Below are positions 33,835-44,960 of a stretch of DNA of 64,000 nt, piece after piece. The position numbers and the translations under genes are program-made. Under the pieces are notes generated by a model. It saw only the letters and a program-made list of their open reading frames with translations. It did no database searches and was not told where the DNA came from. The first letter of the stretch is position 1. Each line of letters starts with the position of its first letter. This DNA comes from Chrysemys picta bellii (taxonomy: Eukaryota; Chordata; Testudines; Emydidae), in contig NC_088800.1 in the NCBI RefSeq assembly GCF_011386835.1, positions 62,001 through 126,000 on the forward strand. Reading direction: 5' to 3'.

Positions 33835-34589
33835 GAACCATAATGGGTCAGATCAATGGTCCATCTAGCCCAATATCCTGTCTTCTGACAGTGGCCAATG
33901 CCAGATGCTTCAAAAGGAATGAACAGAACTGGGCAATCATCAAGTAATTCATCTCCTGTCATCCAATCTGGCAGTCAGAGGTTTAGGGACACCCAGAACA
34001 TGGGTTTGTGTCCCTAACCATCTTAGCTAATAGCCATTGATGAACCTATCCTCCATAAACTTCTCTAATTCTTTCTTGAACCCAGTTATACCTTTGGCCT
34101 TCACAAAATCCCCTGGCAACGAGTTCCACAGGTTGAATGTGCTTTGTGTGAAGAAATACTTCCTTCTGTTTGTTTTAAACCTGCTGCCTATTAATTTTAC
34201 TGGGTGACTCCTGGTTCATGTGTTATCTGAAGGGGTAAATAACATTTCCTTATTCACTGTCTCCACACCGTTCATGATTTTATAGACTTCTATCATAAGC
34301 CCTCTCTTAGTTGTCTCTTTTCAAAGTTGAACAGTCCCAGTCTTTTTAATTTCTCCTCATATGGAAGCTGTTCCATACCCCTAATCATTTTTGTTGCTCT
34401 TCTCTGTACATTTTCCATTTCTAATACATCTTTTTTAGAAGAAACCACCAGAACTGCATGCACTATTTGAGGTACTGGTGTACCATGGATTTATATAGTG
34501 GCATTACATTGACTCTCATATTTTATATATCCCTTTCCTAATGGTTCGTCACATTTGGTTACCTTTTTGACTGCCGTTGCACATTTAGT
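33835..34589 (-). mobile_element. CR1 LINE, 3' part (left half of an interrupted copy)
   Basis: Minus-strand CR1 tail and C-terminal coding remnant (GGTCCATCTAGCCCAATATC near 33860; text near 34360 like MEQLPYEEK). It stops at about 34589, where a DIRS derivative begins, and resumes at 36629. Confidence 0.85.
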
Positions 34590-35496
34590 AGAAGGTTACT
34601 TTCCTGTAATTGCAGGTTCTTTCCCTGTTTGGATTCTAAACATGGATGCACATGCATGCCATGCGCTGGAGCCAGAACAGTTTTGTAGTAGCATCCTTTG
34701 ATCCGCACATGCATTGGCCATGTGTACGCATCTGAGGCTATAAGAGGCCATGCAGGTCGATGCCACTCCCATATCCCTCTTACCACTAAGCAATGTCCGC
34801 AGCAGAGGGGAGGGAGCGCAGGTATTGGAATCCAAATCTCAAAGAACCTCCAGTTATAGGTAAGTAACCTCCTCTTCTTCTTCTTCAAGTGATGGTCCCT
34901 ATATGGATTCCAAATGTGGGTAATTAGCAAGCAGTGCTCAGCACGGAAATGGGTGCGAGGAATCACGAGAAGTTAGTCTGTAGGACAGTTCCACTGCTGG
35001 GGTGATGGCATAGTGAGCAGTAAAGATCTGGACAGAGTGCCACATGGCCGGCCAATGTCCTGCCAGGGTACATCCTTTAGGCAGGCCAATGTGGTGGTGT
35101 GGGCCCCTGTGGAGTGAGCCATGACTCCAGGGGCAAGTGTAGCATTTGGCGCAAGAATCCTCGAGGGACTGGAGGGATTCATCTGTTGTGTCACTGAAAA
35201 GTTTTTAGTTGTCAAAGGGGAGGTCCTCAAGAGTGGTATGGACTCTTAGAGAACCCAGATGATTGGACCCAGGAGTCTCATTGGAGTACAACGCCTGTCG
35301 CCAGCGAGTGTGATATGGTGTCGGAGGCATCCATGACTGCCTGGAGACTCACCTTGGTGATCAGTTTCCCTTCATCCAGCAGCATCTGGAAGTCTTGTTG
35401 TTGGTCTGGCAGTAGAAGAGCCTGACTCTTCAAGAACCTGGAGTAGCTGAGAAAGTAGCATTTCGCCAACAGGGCCTGGTAGCTGGCGATATGGAA

Positions 35497-35997
35497 CTAG
35501 AGTCCCATAGAAGAGTAGACTTTTCTAACAAAAGGTCCAGTTTTCTTGCCACCCTGTCCAGAAGAGTGGACTTGAGATGTTGTTGGCGAGTGCGTTTGGT
35601 CGCCACGTGAACTACCAGCAAGTTGGGGGGGTGAGTGGGTGAAAAAGAAGTCCATGCCCTTAGATGGGACAAAGTATGGCCTCTCTGCGTGCATAGGAGT
35701 AGAGGCACAGGAGGCTGGTGTATGCCTGACCAACTGCACCAGTTGCAGGATGGCCTCATGGATGGGGAATGCGGTCGGGGAGGGTCCTAGCAGTTGCAGA
35801 ATATCCAGTAGCTGGTTTTGTGGGTCCTTGACCTGTTCCACTGTGAGGCTGAAGACTATAGCCACATGCTGAAGCAAGTCTTGGTATTGTTTCTGGTCGT
35901 CAAGAGGGGAGAGGAAAGGTGGAATCAGAACTTCATCCGGCGATGATGAGGCTCCAGGAGGGGCAGGCAGTCCCGGCTGCACTGTGTCATAGATCAT
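35497..35997 (-). pseudogene. DIRS gag-like open frame, 166 residues
   Basis: Uninterrupted frame with SSPDEVLIPPFLSPLDDQKQ, a helical middle (YQDLLQHVAIVFSLTVEQVK) and a basic C-terminus (SGQGGKKTGPFVRKVYSS). It resembles the broken gag-like product at 21261-22543. The true N-terminus lies beyond the SINE insertion near 36180-36540 (a Ser/Glu-rich stretch, SSESGCSSEPDPSFS). It is called a pseudogene because the element is deleted and split. Confidence 0.65.
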
Positions 35998-36160
35998 AGA
36001 TTATTAGGGTTGGAAGGGACCTTAGGAGGTCATCTAGTCCAACCCCCTGCTCAAAGCAGGACCAATCCCCAAATCCCTAAATGCCCCCCCTCAAGGACTG
36101 AACTCACAACCCCCGGGTTTAGCAGGCCAATGCTCAAACCACTGAGCTATCCCTCTCCCT
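35990..36160 (-). mobile_element. Turtle tRNA-derived SINE
   Basis: On the minus strand the head reads GGATAGCTCAGTGGTTTGAG (Pol III A box TAGCTCAGTGG) and then GTTCAGTCC (B box), with a body containing GGGGCATTTAGGGATTTGGG. The tail is shared with CR1 (CAGGGGGTTGGACTAGATGA) and ends in ATGATCTATGA. This head-body-tail plan is that of the tRNA-Lys-derived SINE of hidden-necked turtles, and it is the best organism marker in the window. Confidence 0.9.
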
Positions 36161-36628
36161 CTCAGGTTCATTGTAAACAGAGGATGGCACAAAATGGGCA
36201 GGCAATAATTGGTAAGATGCCATGGCAGAACCCTGTGGTCCTGGTACAGGTCCCCGGGAGGCCAGCAGGGCCAAGCCTATGCGCCCCTGGGATATCTGAA
36301 CCACAGCTCACCGGTAGGGGTCATATGCCGGAGGATAGGGTGGTCAGCTCCTAGGATTCGGGCTGCAAGATTGGGTACGTGAAAAGGAGGGATCTGGCTC
36401 TGAGGAGCACCCAGATTCGGAGGATGGGTCTGGTAGGGGTGGAGCCGACGATAGAGTGCAGTGGTAAGAGGGAACTGGAGTGCTGTCGACCCACACAGCC
36501 TCAGATGTGAGCATATGGATGACGCATGAGTGGATCAATGGACACTACTACAAAACTGTTCCAGCTCCAGCACATGGCACACGTGCACACCCATGTTTGG
36601 AATCCATATAGGGACCATCACTTTATGA

Positions 36629-37455
36629 AGAACAGATGTTTTCAGAGAACTATCCACAGTGACTTCAAGATCTCTTTCTTGAGCAGTAATAACTAATTTA
36701 GACTCCACCATTTCACATGTATAATTGGGATTATGTTTTCCAATGTGCATTACTTTGCATTTATCAACACTGAATTTAATCTGCCATTTTGTTGCCCAGT
36801 CACCCAGCTTTGGACTTAAGTATATTGAGTAATTTTGTATCATCTATAAACTTTGCTACCTCACTGTTTACCCCTTTTTCCAGATCAGTTATGAGTAAGT
36901 TGAACAGCACTGGTCCCACTACAGATCCTTGGGAGGCCCCAGTATTTACCTCTCTCCAGTCTGAAAACTGACCATTTATTCTTACCCTTTGTTTCATGTG
37001 TTTTAACCAGTTACTGATCCATGAGAAGTCTTTCCCTCTCATCTCATGACTGCAAGAGCCTTTGGCAAGGGTTCACATCAAAGCTTTCTGAAACTTCAAG
37101 TACACTGGATCACTGTTGTCCACATGTTTGTTAACCCCTTCAAAGAATGCTACTAGATCAGTGAGGCATGATTTCCCTTTAAAAAAGTCATGTTGAATCT
37201 TCCCCAACATATCATGTTCATCAATGTGTCTAATAATTCTGTTCTTTACTGTAGTTTCAACTAATTTGTCTGATACTGAAGTTAGTCTTACTGGCCTGTA
37301 ACTGCCAGGATCGCCTCTGAAGCCTGTTTTAAAAATTGGCATCACATTAGCTATCCTCCAGTCATCTAGTACAGCAGCTGACTTGAGAGTTAGAGTACGT
37401 ACCACAGTTAGTAGATCTGCAATTTCATATCTGAATTCCTTCAGAACTCTTGGGT
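36629..37455 (-). mobile_element. CR1 LINE, reverse-transcriptase part (right half of interrupted copy)
   Basis: The minus-strand frame 36800-37042 has a VKHMKQRVRINGQFSDW-like start, VVGPVLFNLLITDLE and KFIDDTKLL (catalytic Asp-Asp kept). 37073-37405 has ANVMPIFKTGFRGDPGSYRP. It continues the copy at 33835-34589. Confidence 0.88.
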
Positions 37456-37650
37456 GATCCTGGTGATTTTTTATTGTTTAATTCATCAATAAAATAGTAA
37501 ATTACACAAACTTTGAACTGCAACATAGTTTCAAGAATTCACAAAACAGCTACATTCTGGAGGAGGTGTGGAATGAAGAGCTAAGCATGATGGACACTGC
37601 TGGGAATCGTCAGATTGTTTTCCAAGAACAGGAAAGAATCTATTACTTAC

Positions 37651-37814
37651 TTCAGGGCTCTGTTGCTGCAGAGTTGCTAGCTCCCTCTGGTAAAGTTCTG
37701 CTGCAAATGGATAAACCTGTGGTAACTGAGCCTCTGGATTCAAAAGTTCTGCCACAGTCTTCTCTGCAATACCCATTTGGATTGCAGAATTAATCCTTGC
37801 AACTGCTCCCAGCC
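37651..37814 (-). CDS. IQGAP1: IQGAP1 exon: IQGAP repeat
   Basis: 164 bp (completes an Arg codon, then about residues 391-444). The translation runs LGAVARINSAIQMG to LATLQQQSPE. It opens with the repeat core AVARINSAI and includes NPEAQLPQVYPFAAELYQ. Acceptor CTCCAG, donor GAA/GTAAGT. A CR1 fragment ends about 200 bp beyond its 3' border. Confidence 0.96.
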
Positions 37815-38662
37815 CTGGAGATTAAAGGGAAAGAGGGCACAAGAGGTTAGGAGGGCAGAGAGCTTGTACCTCTGTTATAAGGTCATTTCTACCTACCCAC
37901 TGTGGAAAGGGCTTTTGCTCTGTGGGCACCTAGGTGAAATGGCAAGAATACATTCCCTCCACTGCGTGAATTACTGGGTGAAATTATCTGGCCTGCGTTA
38001 TACAGGAGGTCAGACTGATCTCAGTGGTCTCTTCTGACCTTGAAATCCATTATTCTAAGGTAGTTTTCAATCATTTTATATCGGTCAATTCCAGCAACAG
38101 CCTTTGTATCAGGAAAATAAAATAAACTAACTTAGTTTCAGAGTAAATTTTCAGAAGGGCAACATCTCTTTAGCAAGTGCAAATCAAGTAGTTAGAGGAT
38201 TAGGGTTTACACCTGCAATTAATTGTCTCCTAATCTGACACTTGAAAGCGGCCAGAGTTGCAAGGAACCATAGTAATTGCATCCACAATGAGGATCTCCA
38301 GGTAACCTCTGACTCTGCCCCATGGAGCTACCAGGATTTACTTCACAGACCCAGGACCCAGAGATAGGTATAAGCTTTGAAGTACAGAAGTCACTTATAG
38401 TGGACACAAGTTTCCTAAATGTATTTTTAAAATGCATAGGTTAAAGAATAACCTATATTATAACCTGGGTTATAAGCGCTATTCTGGGGAGACTGAAAAG
38501 CATCACAGAAGCTGGCTTTCTGCAAGCTTCTCACTAGCCCTGAGGTGTTTACAGGGAAATCAAAGAACCGCAAAAGCTGATGTTGGTGTTACAACAAGGG
38601 TATAAATGATACATTGCTTCAACTCTCTGATCAGCTATAAACTCTGCTGAAACGCTCCTTAC
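37815..38662. other. Intron, no feature recognised
   Basis: No repeat or gene recognised between two exons; T-rich pyrimidine tracts serve the acceptor at 37815. Confidence 0.5.
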
Positions 38663-38747
38663 TTCGCTGGTACTGTTGTGCTGCACTGTTAGCAGCATCC
38701 ACCCCAGACTGCAACTCCTCCTTCTGCAGGGGGCCTGCCAGGCCAGA
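38663..38747 (-). CDS. IQGAP1: IQGAP1 exon: IQGAP repeat region (short)
   Basis: 85 bp (about residues 362-389 plus one base). The translation runs SGLAGPLQKEEL to NSAAQQYQR, with the QSGVDAANSAAQQYQR end conserved in vertebrate IQGAP1. It is separated from the previous exon by an intron of almost 9.9 kb that holds a nearly complete CR1 and DIRS remnants. Acceptor CTACAG, donor CGAA/GTAAGG. Confidence 0.95.
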
Positions 38748-39178
38748 CTGTAGAAAAATAAATCACACACAAGGGAAAAAAATGTTGACCCTCTTGTGAC
38801 TTTATTCAAACACAACAACACAAACAGCAGCTTCTCCCTGTGAAATTCTACCCAGGCACAACCCTATGCAAACAGTCAGAATTCTACAGATGTAGGAGAG
38901 AGAAATAACAAACCAGACACTTACAGTGCATTTGGTGAAAGAGACAAGGTTGGCTTAAGTCTGATGCCTTCTATGAGACTGTAGGTGCCAAGCAGGTCTA
39001 GAAAATTGAACATGGGGCTAAGAGCCAGATAAATCTCCATCTGGCTCTTTGCCATTAACTTGCTGTGAAGCCTTGGGCAAATCCTCTAATTTCTCAGATT
39101 CCCCATTTTTGCAAATGGGAATAATTAATTCCAGACAGAAGCTTTCAAAAATAGTTCTCCTTCTTTGATTATATCTAG

Positions 39179-39602
39179 GGTGATTATATTTCCCAAAGGG
39201 AAAACAGGACACTGCATGGGGCTTACTCAAGCCCCTTTCCCCGTGCAGAGCTGGCCAAAGCCGCTTTCCCCACGGACAGCTGGCCTTAGGGTCCCCTCCA
39301 TCCCAAGAGCGTGGCTGACCCAAGCTGCATGGCGTTACTGCTCACCCAAGCCCTGCGGGACTGGCGTTGACGCTTCCTCTCCCCTCCCCACCTGAACATT
39401 CCTCCACACCCCATACCCCACTAGGGGGGCATACTCCACTTTTTTAGTAAAACTGGATATTTGTCCTGTTTGTTCTTGCCAACTGATGATCAGATGGCAA
39501 ATGCAAATGGGACAAAAGCCCAGTCCTGCCAAAAAAATCATGACTCTTGGAAGAGGGCTTAAAAAGGGGACTGTCCCAGCCAAAACGGGATATATGGACA
39601 CC
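39179..39602. mobile_element. DNA element with GGGTGATTATAT-type ends
   Basis: The left GGGTGATTATATTTCCCAAA and the complement of the right CCAAAACGGGATATATGGACACC are similar inverted ends, and a TA flanks each side. Internal GGACAC and GGGACTGTCCC motifs. No transposase. Confidence 0.6.
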
Positions 39603-39639
39603 TAATTGTATCATCTTGTGTGATTCTCATTTCTGGGTC

Positions 39640-39960
39640 CAAGAAACATGGAAATTGCTATACTGGATCAGACCCATGGTCCATCTAGTCTAGTATCCTG
39701 GCTCCAATAGTGACCAGCCACCAAAGCTCAACTTCCTAGTACAAGACAGCTGAAACTCTAAGCTCTCAAGGTTTTTTCCAGCTCCTAAGGGCAATGTTAT
39801 TAGCCGCGATGAAAGTCAACCATTTCTACTGATGGTTATTCATTTCCCCTAATCTCCAAATACTTTCATTTCTGGTGGGGCTCCTCTGTACTCCAATTGT
39901 CAGTTGGAGAGAAGTTGATAGTTAGGAAAGTTCATCATGAACCTTAAGAACTGCAACATT
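39640..39960 (-). mobile_element. Old CR1 LINE tail
   Basis: CR1 3' landmarks on the minus strand (ACTGGATCAGACCCATGGTC, TCCATCTAGTCTAGTATCCTG near 39680). No open frame. Confidence 0.6.
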
Positions 39961-39964
39961 CAAT

Positions 39965-41015
39965 ACTGATGCACTAAAGTGACATCAGAGAATAGACATC
40001 AGCCTGACAGGAGAAAACATGTGCTCCTTAGTTGGGCAGATCTGCTTGGATGATTCAGCAAAAATTCTAGTCCAAAGGGCAAAAAATAAGATTGGTAGTA
40101 TTGTTCCCATAGCATAACTCAGGGTCTCCAGTATTTGGGAAGCATCTCTATAAGCCAATAACCTCAGTCAGGTCCACAGAGCAGAAATTGCTGCCCTTCT
40201 TCAGAAAAAGCAAGATGATCTGTGGGATGGTTCTTTTGCTTCTGGGATACTGAATTCCCAAACTTGCACGATGGGACTGAATTCTCCTAATCAAAAAGGC
40301 AATCTTCAAAATAAGGTGGTGTAAAAAAACACTCCAAGAGAGATTAAAAGGGGATCTCTCTCCATGAGGTTTGTAAGGACAACATTAAGATCCCACATCA
40401 CTAGGGATTCTCTAACAGATAGGTAAGTATATAGTCATCCCTTTAAAAATCTGGATACCATGAGATGAGTAGGAGCTCTTGTACTTGTACAGAGGTATCT
40501 GTCAGTAGCACTCAACCTGCCAACATCCAGACTGTCAGATGTGGCAACTGTCTAGATGAATTTGGCCTTGATTCTGTGATATTATATCTGGAGAGTCTGG
40601 AAGTGGTACCGGAGGCTAAACAGACATCCTGAGATCTGTTAATCAGAATGGCCTCGGCCAACATGGAGCTATCAGGATTAGCATGACTGCCTCCTGCCTA
40701 TTTTTGCTCACCACCCTGAGAATCGATGGAAATGCATACATGAGACCTCACTCCTACAATATGAGAAAGGCCTCTTGGGTTCATGCCCCTTTAATCAAAT
40801 ATGAGAAAGGAAGCTGGGTTCATGCCCCTCGAATCAAACGACTGGACACTTCATTGTCTCTGGAGGTAAACAAGTCAATAGTAGGTTTTTCCCTTAGGTG
40901 AAATACTGATGTAATGATGGAGCTCTTCAGAGACGACTTGTGGCTCTTGATGGATTGTCTGCTTAGGAAGTCTGCTAAACTGTTGAGACTCCTGGAGATG
41001 AAGTGCTATTGGAGT
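39965..41015 (-). mobile_element. DIRS remnant, recombinase-side part
   Basis: Resembles the 18590-19340 part of the DIRS copy at 17890-23180 in content and order (for example ATCCCACATCACTAGGGATT against TAGGTCCCACATGGAGG, then ATGGCCTCGGCCAACATGG). No open frame longer than 72 residues. A matching DIRS end is seen at 44960-45805, so one copy was probably split by later insertions at 41016-44955. Confidence 0.5.
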
Positions 41016-41545
41016 TACAGTAACTCCTCACTTAAAGTCATCCCGGTTAACATTGTTTCGTTGCTGATCAATTAGGGAACATGCTTGTTTAAAGTTGTGC
41101 AATGCTCCCTTATAATTTTGTTTGGCAGCCGCCTGCTTTGTCCACTGTTTTCAGGAACAGTAGCCCGTTGGAGCTAGCTGAAGGGGGCTTGGAACCAAGG
41201 TGGACTGGCAGCCCCCCCATCAGCTCCCCGCTCTCCTAAGTTCCTTGTGCGGCAGCCGCCCAGCAGGCTATCAATTGCTGGGCAGTTCAGCTGTCCCTCT
41301 CCCCACTGCCATGTGCTGCTCCTACCCTCTGCCTTGGAGCTGCTCCTGGGAGCCTCCTGCTTGCTGTGGGGAGGGGTGGGGGGCTGTGCTAATGTCAGGG
41401 TGTCCCCTACCCCCTACTCCTGTACCCCATCCACAGAGCAGGGGGGGACACGACAGGGCTCAGGACGGAGGGAGCTTGCTGGCAGCAGCTGCTCTCTCAA
41501 CTTGCTAATCTACTTAAAAAGGCACTCATGGCCAGTGTGGAATTT
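41016..41545. mobile_element. DNA element fragment
   Basis: Begins CAGTAACTCCTCACTTAAAG and has a GC-rich centre (41280-41530). In inverted orientation the centre resembles the right half of the hAT element at 13695-14627, including the CTGCTTGCTGTG/GGTACATGGGCAGG and TTAAAAAGGCACTC/AAGGCACTCACGAG segments. Open frames in it (41200-41508, 41247-41744) are by-products of GC content. Confidence 0.55.
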
Positions 41546-42494
41546 CACCAGCCCAGTGCTTACAGGAAATGAGGAATCTCCAAGGTCTGATACTCACAGA
41601 TGGCGCACCACGAGGAAGCACAAGCAGGAGAGCACAAGAGGGGAGGACTCCGGTCTCAGACTGAGAAAGCGGGACAATCAGCGAGTTATCTTAAGTGTCT
41701 ATACACAAATGCAAGAAGCCTGGGAAACAAGCAGGGAGAACTAGAAGTCCTGGCACAGTCAAGGAACTATAATGTGATTGGAATAACAGAGACTTGGTGG
41801 GATAATTCACATGACAGGAGTACTGTCATGGATGGATAGAAACTGTTCAGGAAGGACAGGCAGGGCAGAAAAGGTGGGGGAGTTGCATTCTATGTAAGAG
41901 AGGAGTATGACTGCTCAGAGCTCCAGTATGAAACTGCAGAAAAAACTGAGAGTCTCTGGATTAAGTTTAGAAGTGTGAGCAACAAGGGTGATGTTGCGGT
42001 GGGAGTCTGCTATAGACCACCAGACCAGGGGGATGAGGTGGACGAGGCTTTCTTCTGGTAACTAGCAGAAGTTACTAGATTGCAAGCCCTGGTTTTCATG
42101 GGAGACTTTAATCACCCAGATATCTGCTGGGAGAGCAATACAGCGGTGCACAGACAATCCAGGAAGTTTTTGGAAAGTGGAGGGGACAATTTCCTGGTGC
42201 AAGTGCTGGAGGAACCAACTAGGGGCAGAGCTCTTCTAGACCTGCTGCTCACAAACTGGGAAGAATTAGTAGGGGAAGCAAAAGTGGATGGGAACCTGGG
42301 AGGCAGTGACCATGAGATGGTCAAGTTCAGGATCCTGACACAAGGAAGAAAGGAGAGCAGCAGAATACGGACCCTGGACTTCAGAAAAGCAGACTTTGAC
42401 TCCCTCAGGGAACTGATGGGCAGGATCCCCTGGGAGAAGAACATGGAGGGGGAAAGGAGTCCAGGAGAGTTGGCTGTATTTTAAAGAATCCTTA

Positions 42495-43343
42495 TTGAGG
42501 TTGCAGAAAAAAAACATCCCGATGTGTAGAAAGAACAGTAAATATGGCAGGCAACCAGCTTGGCTTAACAGTGAAATCCTTGCTGATCTTAAATACAAAA
42601 AAGAAGCTTACAAGAAGTGGAAGATTGGACAAATGACCCAGGAGGAGTATAAAAATATTGGTCAGGCATGCAGGAGTGAAATCAGGAAAGCCAAATCAGA
42701 CTTGGAGTTGCAGCTAGCAAGAGATGTTAAGAGTAACAAGAAGGGTTTCTTCAGGTATGGTAGCAACAAGGAGAAAGTCAAGGAAAGTGTGGGCCCCTTA
42801 CTGAATGAGGGAGGCAACCTAGTGACAGAGGATGTGGAAAAAGCTAATGTACTCAATGATTTTTTTGCCTCTGTCTTCACAAACAAGGTCAGCTCCCAAA
42901 CTGCTGCACTAGGTGGCACAGTATCGGGAGAAGGTGACCAGCCCTTTGTGGAGAAAGAAGTGGTTCGGGACTATTTAGAAAAACTGGACGAGCACAAGTC
43001 CATGGGGCCGGATGCGCTGCATCCAAGGGTGCTAAAGGAGTTGGTGGATGTGATTGCAGAGCCATTGGCCATTATCTTTGAAAACTCAGGGCAATCGGGG
43101 GAGGTCCCGGATGACTGGAAAAAGGCTAATGTAGTGCCCATCTTTAAAAAAGGGAAGAAGGAGGATCTGGGGAACTACATGCCAGTCAGCCTCACCTCAG
43201 TCCCTGGAAAAATCATGGAGCAGGTCCTCAAGGAATCAATTCTGAAGCACTTAGAGGAGAGGAAAGTGATCAGGAACAGTCAGCATGGATTTACCAAGGG
43301 CAAGTCATGCCTCACTAACCTAATTGCTTTTATGAGGAGATAA
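42495..43343 (+). pseudogene. CR1 reverse transcriptase, 282-residue open part
   Basis: Longest uninterrupted CR1 frame in the window. It spans the connector after the endonuclease and the reverse-transcriptase fingers ([20 protein letters not shown] and [13 protein letters not shown]). After a frameshift near 43340 the palm continues with [14 protein letters not shown] and, at 43640-43665, KFADYTKL, where the second Asp of FADD is Tyr. Not functional. Confidence 0.9.
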
Positions 43344-43829
43344 CTGGGTCTGTGGATGAGGGGAAAGCAGTGGATGTGTTATTCCTTGACTTTAGCAAAG
43401 CTTTTGATACGGTCTCCCACAGTAGTCTTGCCAGCAAGTTAAAGAAGTATGGGCTGGATGAATGAACTATAAGGTGGATAGAAAGCTGGCTAGATCGTCG
43501 GGCTCAACGGGTAGTAATCAACGGCTCCATGTCTAGTTGGCAGCCGGTTTCAAGCGGAGTGCCCCAAGGGTCGGTCAGGGGCCGGTTTTGTTCAATATCT
43601 TCATTAATGATCTGGAGGATGGCGTGGACTACACTTTCAGCAAGTTTGCAGATTACACTAAACTGGGAGGAGTGGTAGATACGCTGGAGGGTAGGAATAG
43701 GATACAGAGGAACCTAGACAAATTAGAGAATTGGGCCAAAAGAAACCTGATGAGGTTCAGCAAGGACAAGTGCAGAGTCCTGCACTTAGGACGGAAGAAT
43801 CCCATGCACTGTTACAGACTAGGGACTGA

Positions 43830-44447
43830 ATGGCTAGGAAGCAGTTCTGCAGAAAAGGACCTAGGGGTTACAGTGGACGAGAAGCTGGATATGAGTCAAC
43901 AGTGTGCCTTGTTGCCAAGAAGGCTAACGGCATTTTGGGCTGTATAATTAGGGGTATTGCCAGCAGATCGAGGGACGTGATCATTCCCCTCTATTCGACA
44001 TTGGTGAGGCCTCACCTGGAGTACTGTGTCCAGTTTTGGGCCCCACACTACAAGAAGGATGTGGAAAAATTGGAAAGAGTCCAGCGGAAGGCAACAAAAA
44101 TGCTTAGGGGGCTGGAACACATGTCTTATGACGAGAGGCTGAGGGAACTGGGATTGTTTAGTCTGCAGAAGAGAAGAATGAGGGGGGATTTGATAGCTGC
44201 TTTCAACTACCTGAAAGGGGGTTCCAAAGAGGATGGATCTAGACTGTTCTCAGTGGTACCTGATGACAGAACAAGGAGTAATGGTCTCAAGTTGCAGTTG
44301 GGGAGGTTTAGGTTGGATATTAGGAAAAACTTTTTCACTAGAAGGGTGGTGAAGCGCTGGAACGGGTTACCGAGTGAGGTGGTGGAATCTCCTTCCTTAG
44401 AGGTTTTTAAGGTCAGGCTTGACAAAGCCCTGGCTGGGATGATTTAG
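43830..44447 (+). pseudogene. CR1 ORF2 C-terminal domain, 205-residue open part
   Basis: The open frame contains [59 protein letters not shown] and [15 protein letters not shown]. It is about 90 percent alike by eye to the CR1 frame at 7426-8142, so both come from one subfamily. Confidence 0.92.
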
Positions 44448-44717
44448 TTGGGAATTGGTCTTGCTTTGAGCAGGGGGTTGGACTAGATGACCTCCTGAGG
44501 TCCCTTCCAACCCTGATATTCTATGATTCTGCGGCAGCAGAATGCGAGCTGGGACCACAACTCACATGATCATTTGATGGTGAGATGAAACACCAACCTT
44601 AGCCAGCCCTGTAATGAACACAAGTGAAATCTGGCTAGCGTTGCCATGTACATGCAAGCTAACGTGGTCAAGAAGTATGCAGGAGAATGATGGGTTGAGT
44701 CTCTATGGGAAGAGGGG

Positions 44718-44952
44718 TAGGGCCGGCTCCAGGCACCAGGTTACCAAGGAGGTGCTTGGGGCGGCCACTTCAGAGAGGGGTGGCACGTCCAGCTGTTTGG
44801 CGGCAATTTGGCGGACGGTCCCTCACTCCTGCTCGGAGCAAAGGACCTCCCACCAAATTGCCGCCGCAGATCGCGATCACGGCTTTTTTTTGTTTTGTTT
44901 TGTTTTTTTTGTTTGGCTGCTTGGGGCAGCCAAAACCCTGGAGCCGGCCCTG
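44718..44952. mobile_element. hAT-like MITE
   Basis: Ends TAGGGCCGGCTCCAGG and CCCTGGAGCCGGCCCTG are inverted repeats. 8-bp duplication AAGAGGGG at 44710-44717 and 44953-44960. Internal TTTTGTTTTGTTTTG run at 44887-44915. Same family as 23555-23777. Confidence 0.9.
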
Positions 44953-44960
44953 AAGAGGGG

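Larger units (their letters stand above)
34590..36628 (-). mobile_element. DIRS deletion derivative inserted in a CR1
   Basis: Inverted terminal parts: GTGATGGTCCCTATATGGAT at 34891-34910 faces ATCCATATAGGGACCATCAC at 36602-36621. It keeps a gag-like frame (35497-35997, with more gag-like sequence to 36540) and, at 34973-35230, what reads like the recombinase C-terminus (GVMAHSTGAHTTTLACLK). The reverse transcriptase and RNase H are absent. CR1 sequence runs up to both borders with no evident target-site duplication, as expected for DIRS integration. A turtle SINE sits inside it at 35990-36160. Confidence 0.8.
41560..44535 (+). mobile_element. CR1 LINE, nearly full-length ORF2
   Basis: Plus-strand ORF2 with few breaks. 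Endonuclease: LYTNARSLGNKQGELEVLA and ITETWWDNSHD at 41690-41810; GDFNHPDICWES near 42100; a TGGSDHE-like GGSDHEMVKF near 42305. Reverse transcriptase: [20 protein letters not shown] at 42580; [20 protein letters not shown] at 43140; [14 protein letters not shown] at 43290. Then the C-terminal domain (43830-44447) and the usual 3' tail to CTATGATTCT. Stops at about 41839 and 42060 and a frameshift near 43340 kill it, and the catalytic box reads FADY. Confidence 0.95.

Noticed and set aside
35497..35997. Domesticated gag-derived host gene
   Set aside because: The frame is open, but it is part of a deleted DIRS with a SINE cutting off its upstream part; nothing shows selection or splicing into a host transcript.
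36090..36160. tRNA gene
   Set aside because: A and B boxes are present, but the sequence continues into a SINE body and a CR1-like tail, so it is the head of a turtle SINE.
42495..44447. Host gene encoding a reverse transcriptase
   Set aside because: Order of domains, 3' tail and further copies in the window show a CR1 LINE; the frame is broken and the catalytic box altered.
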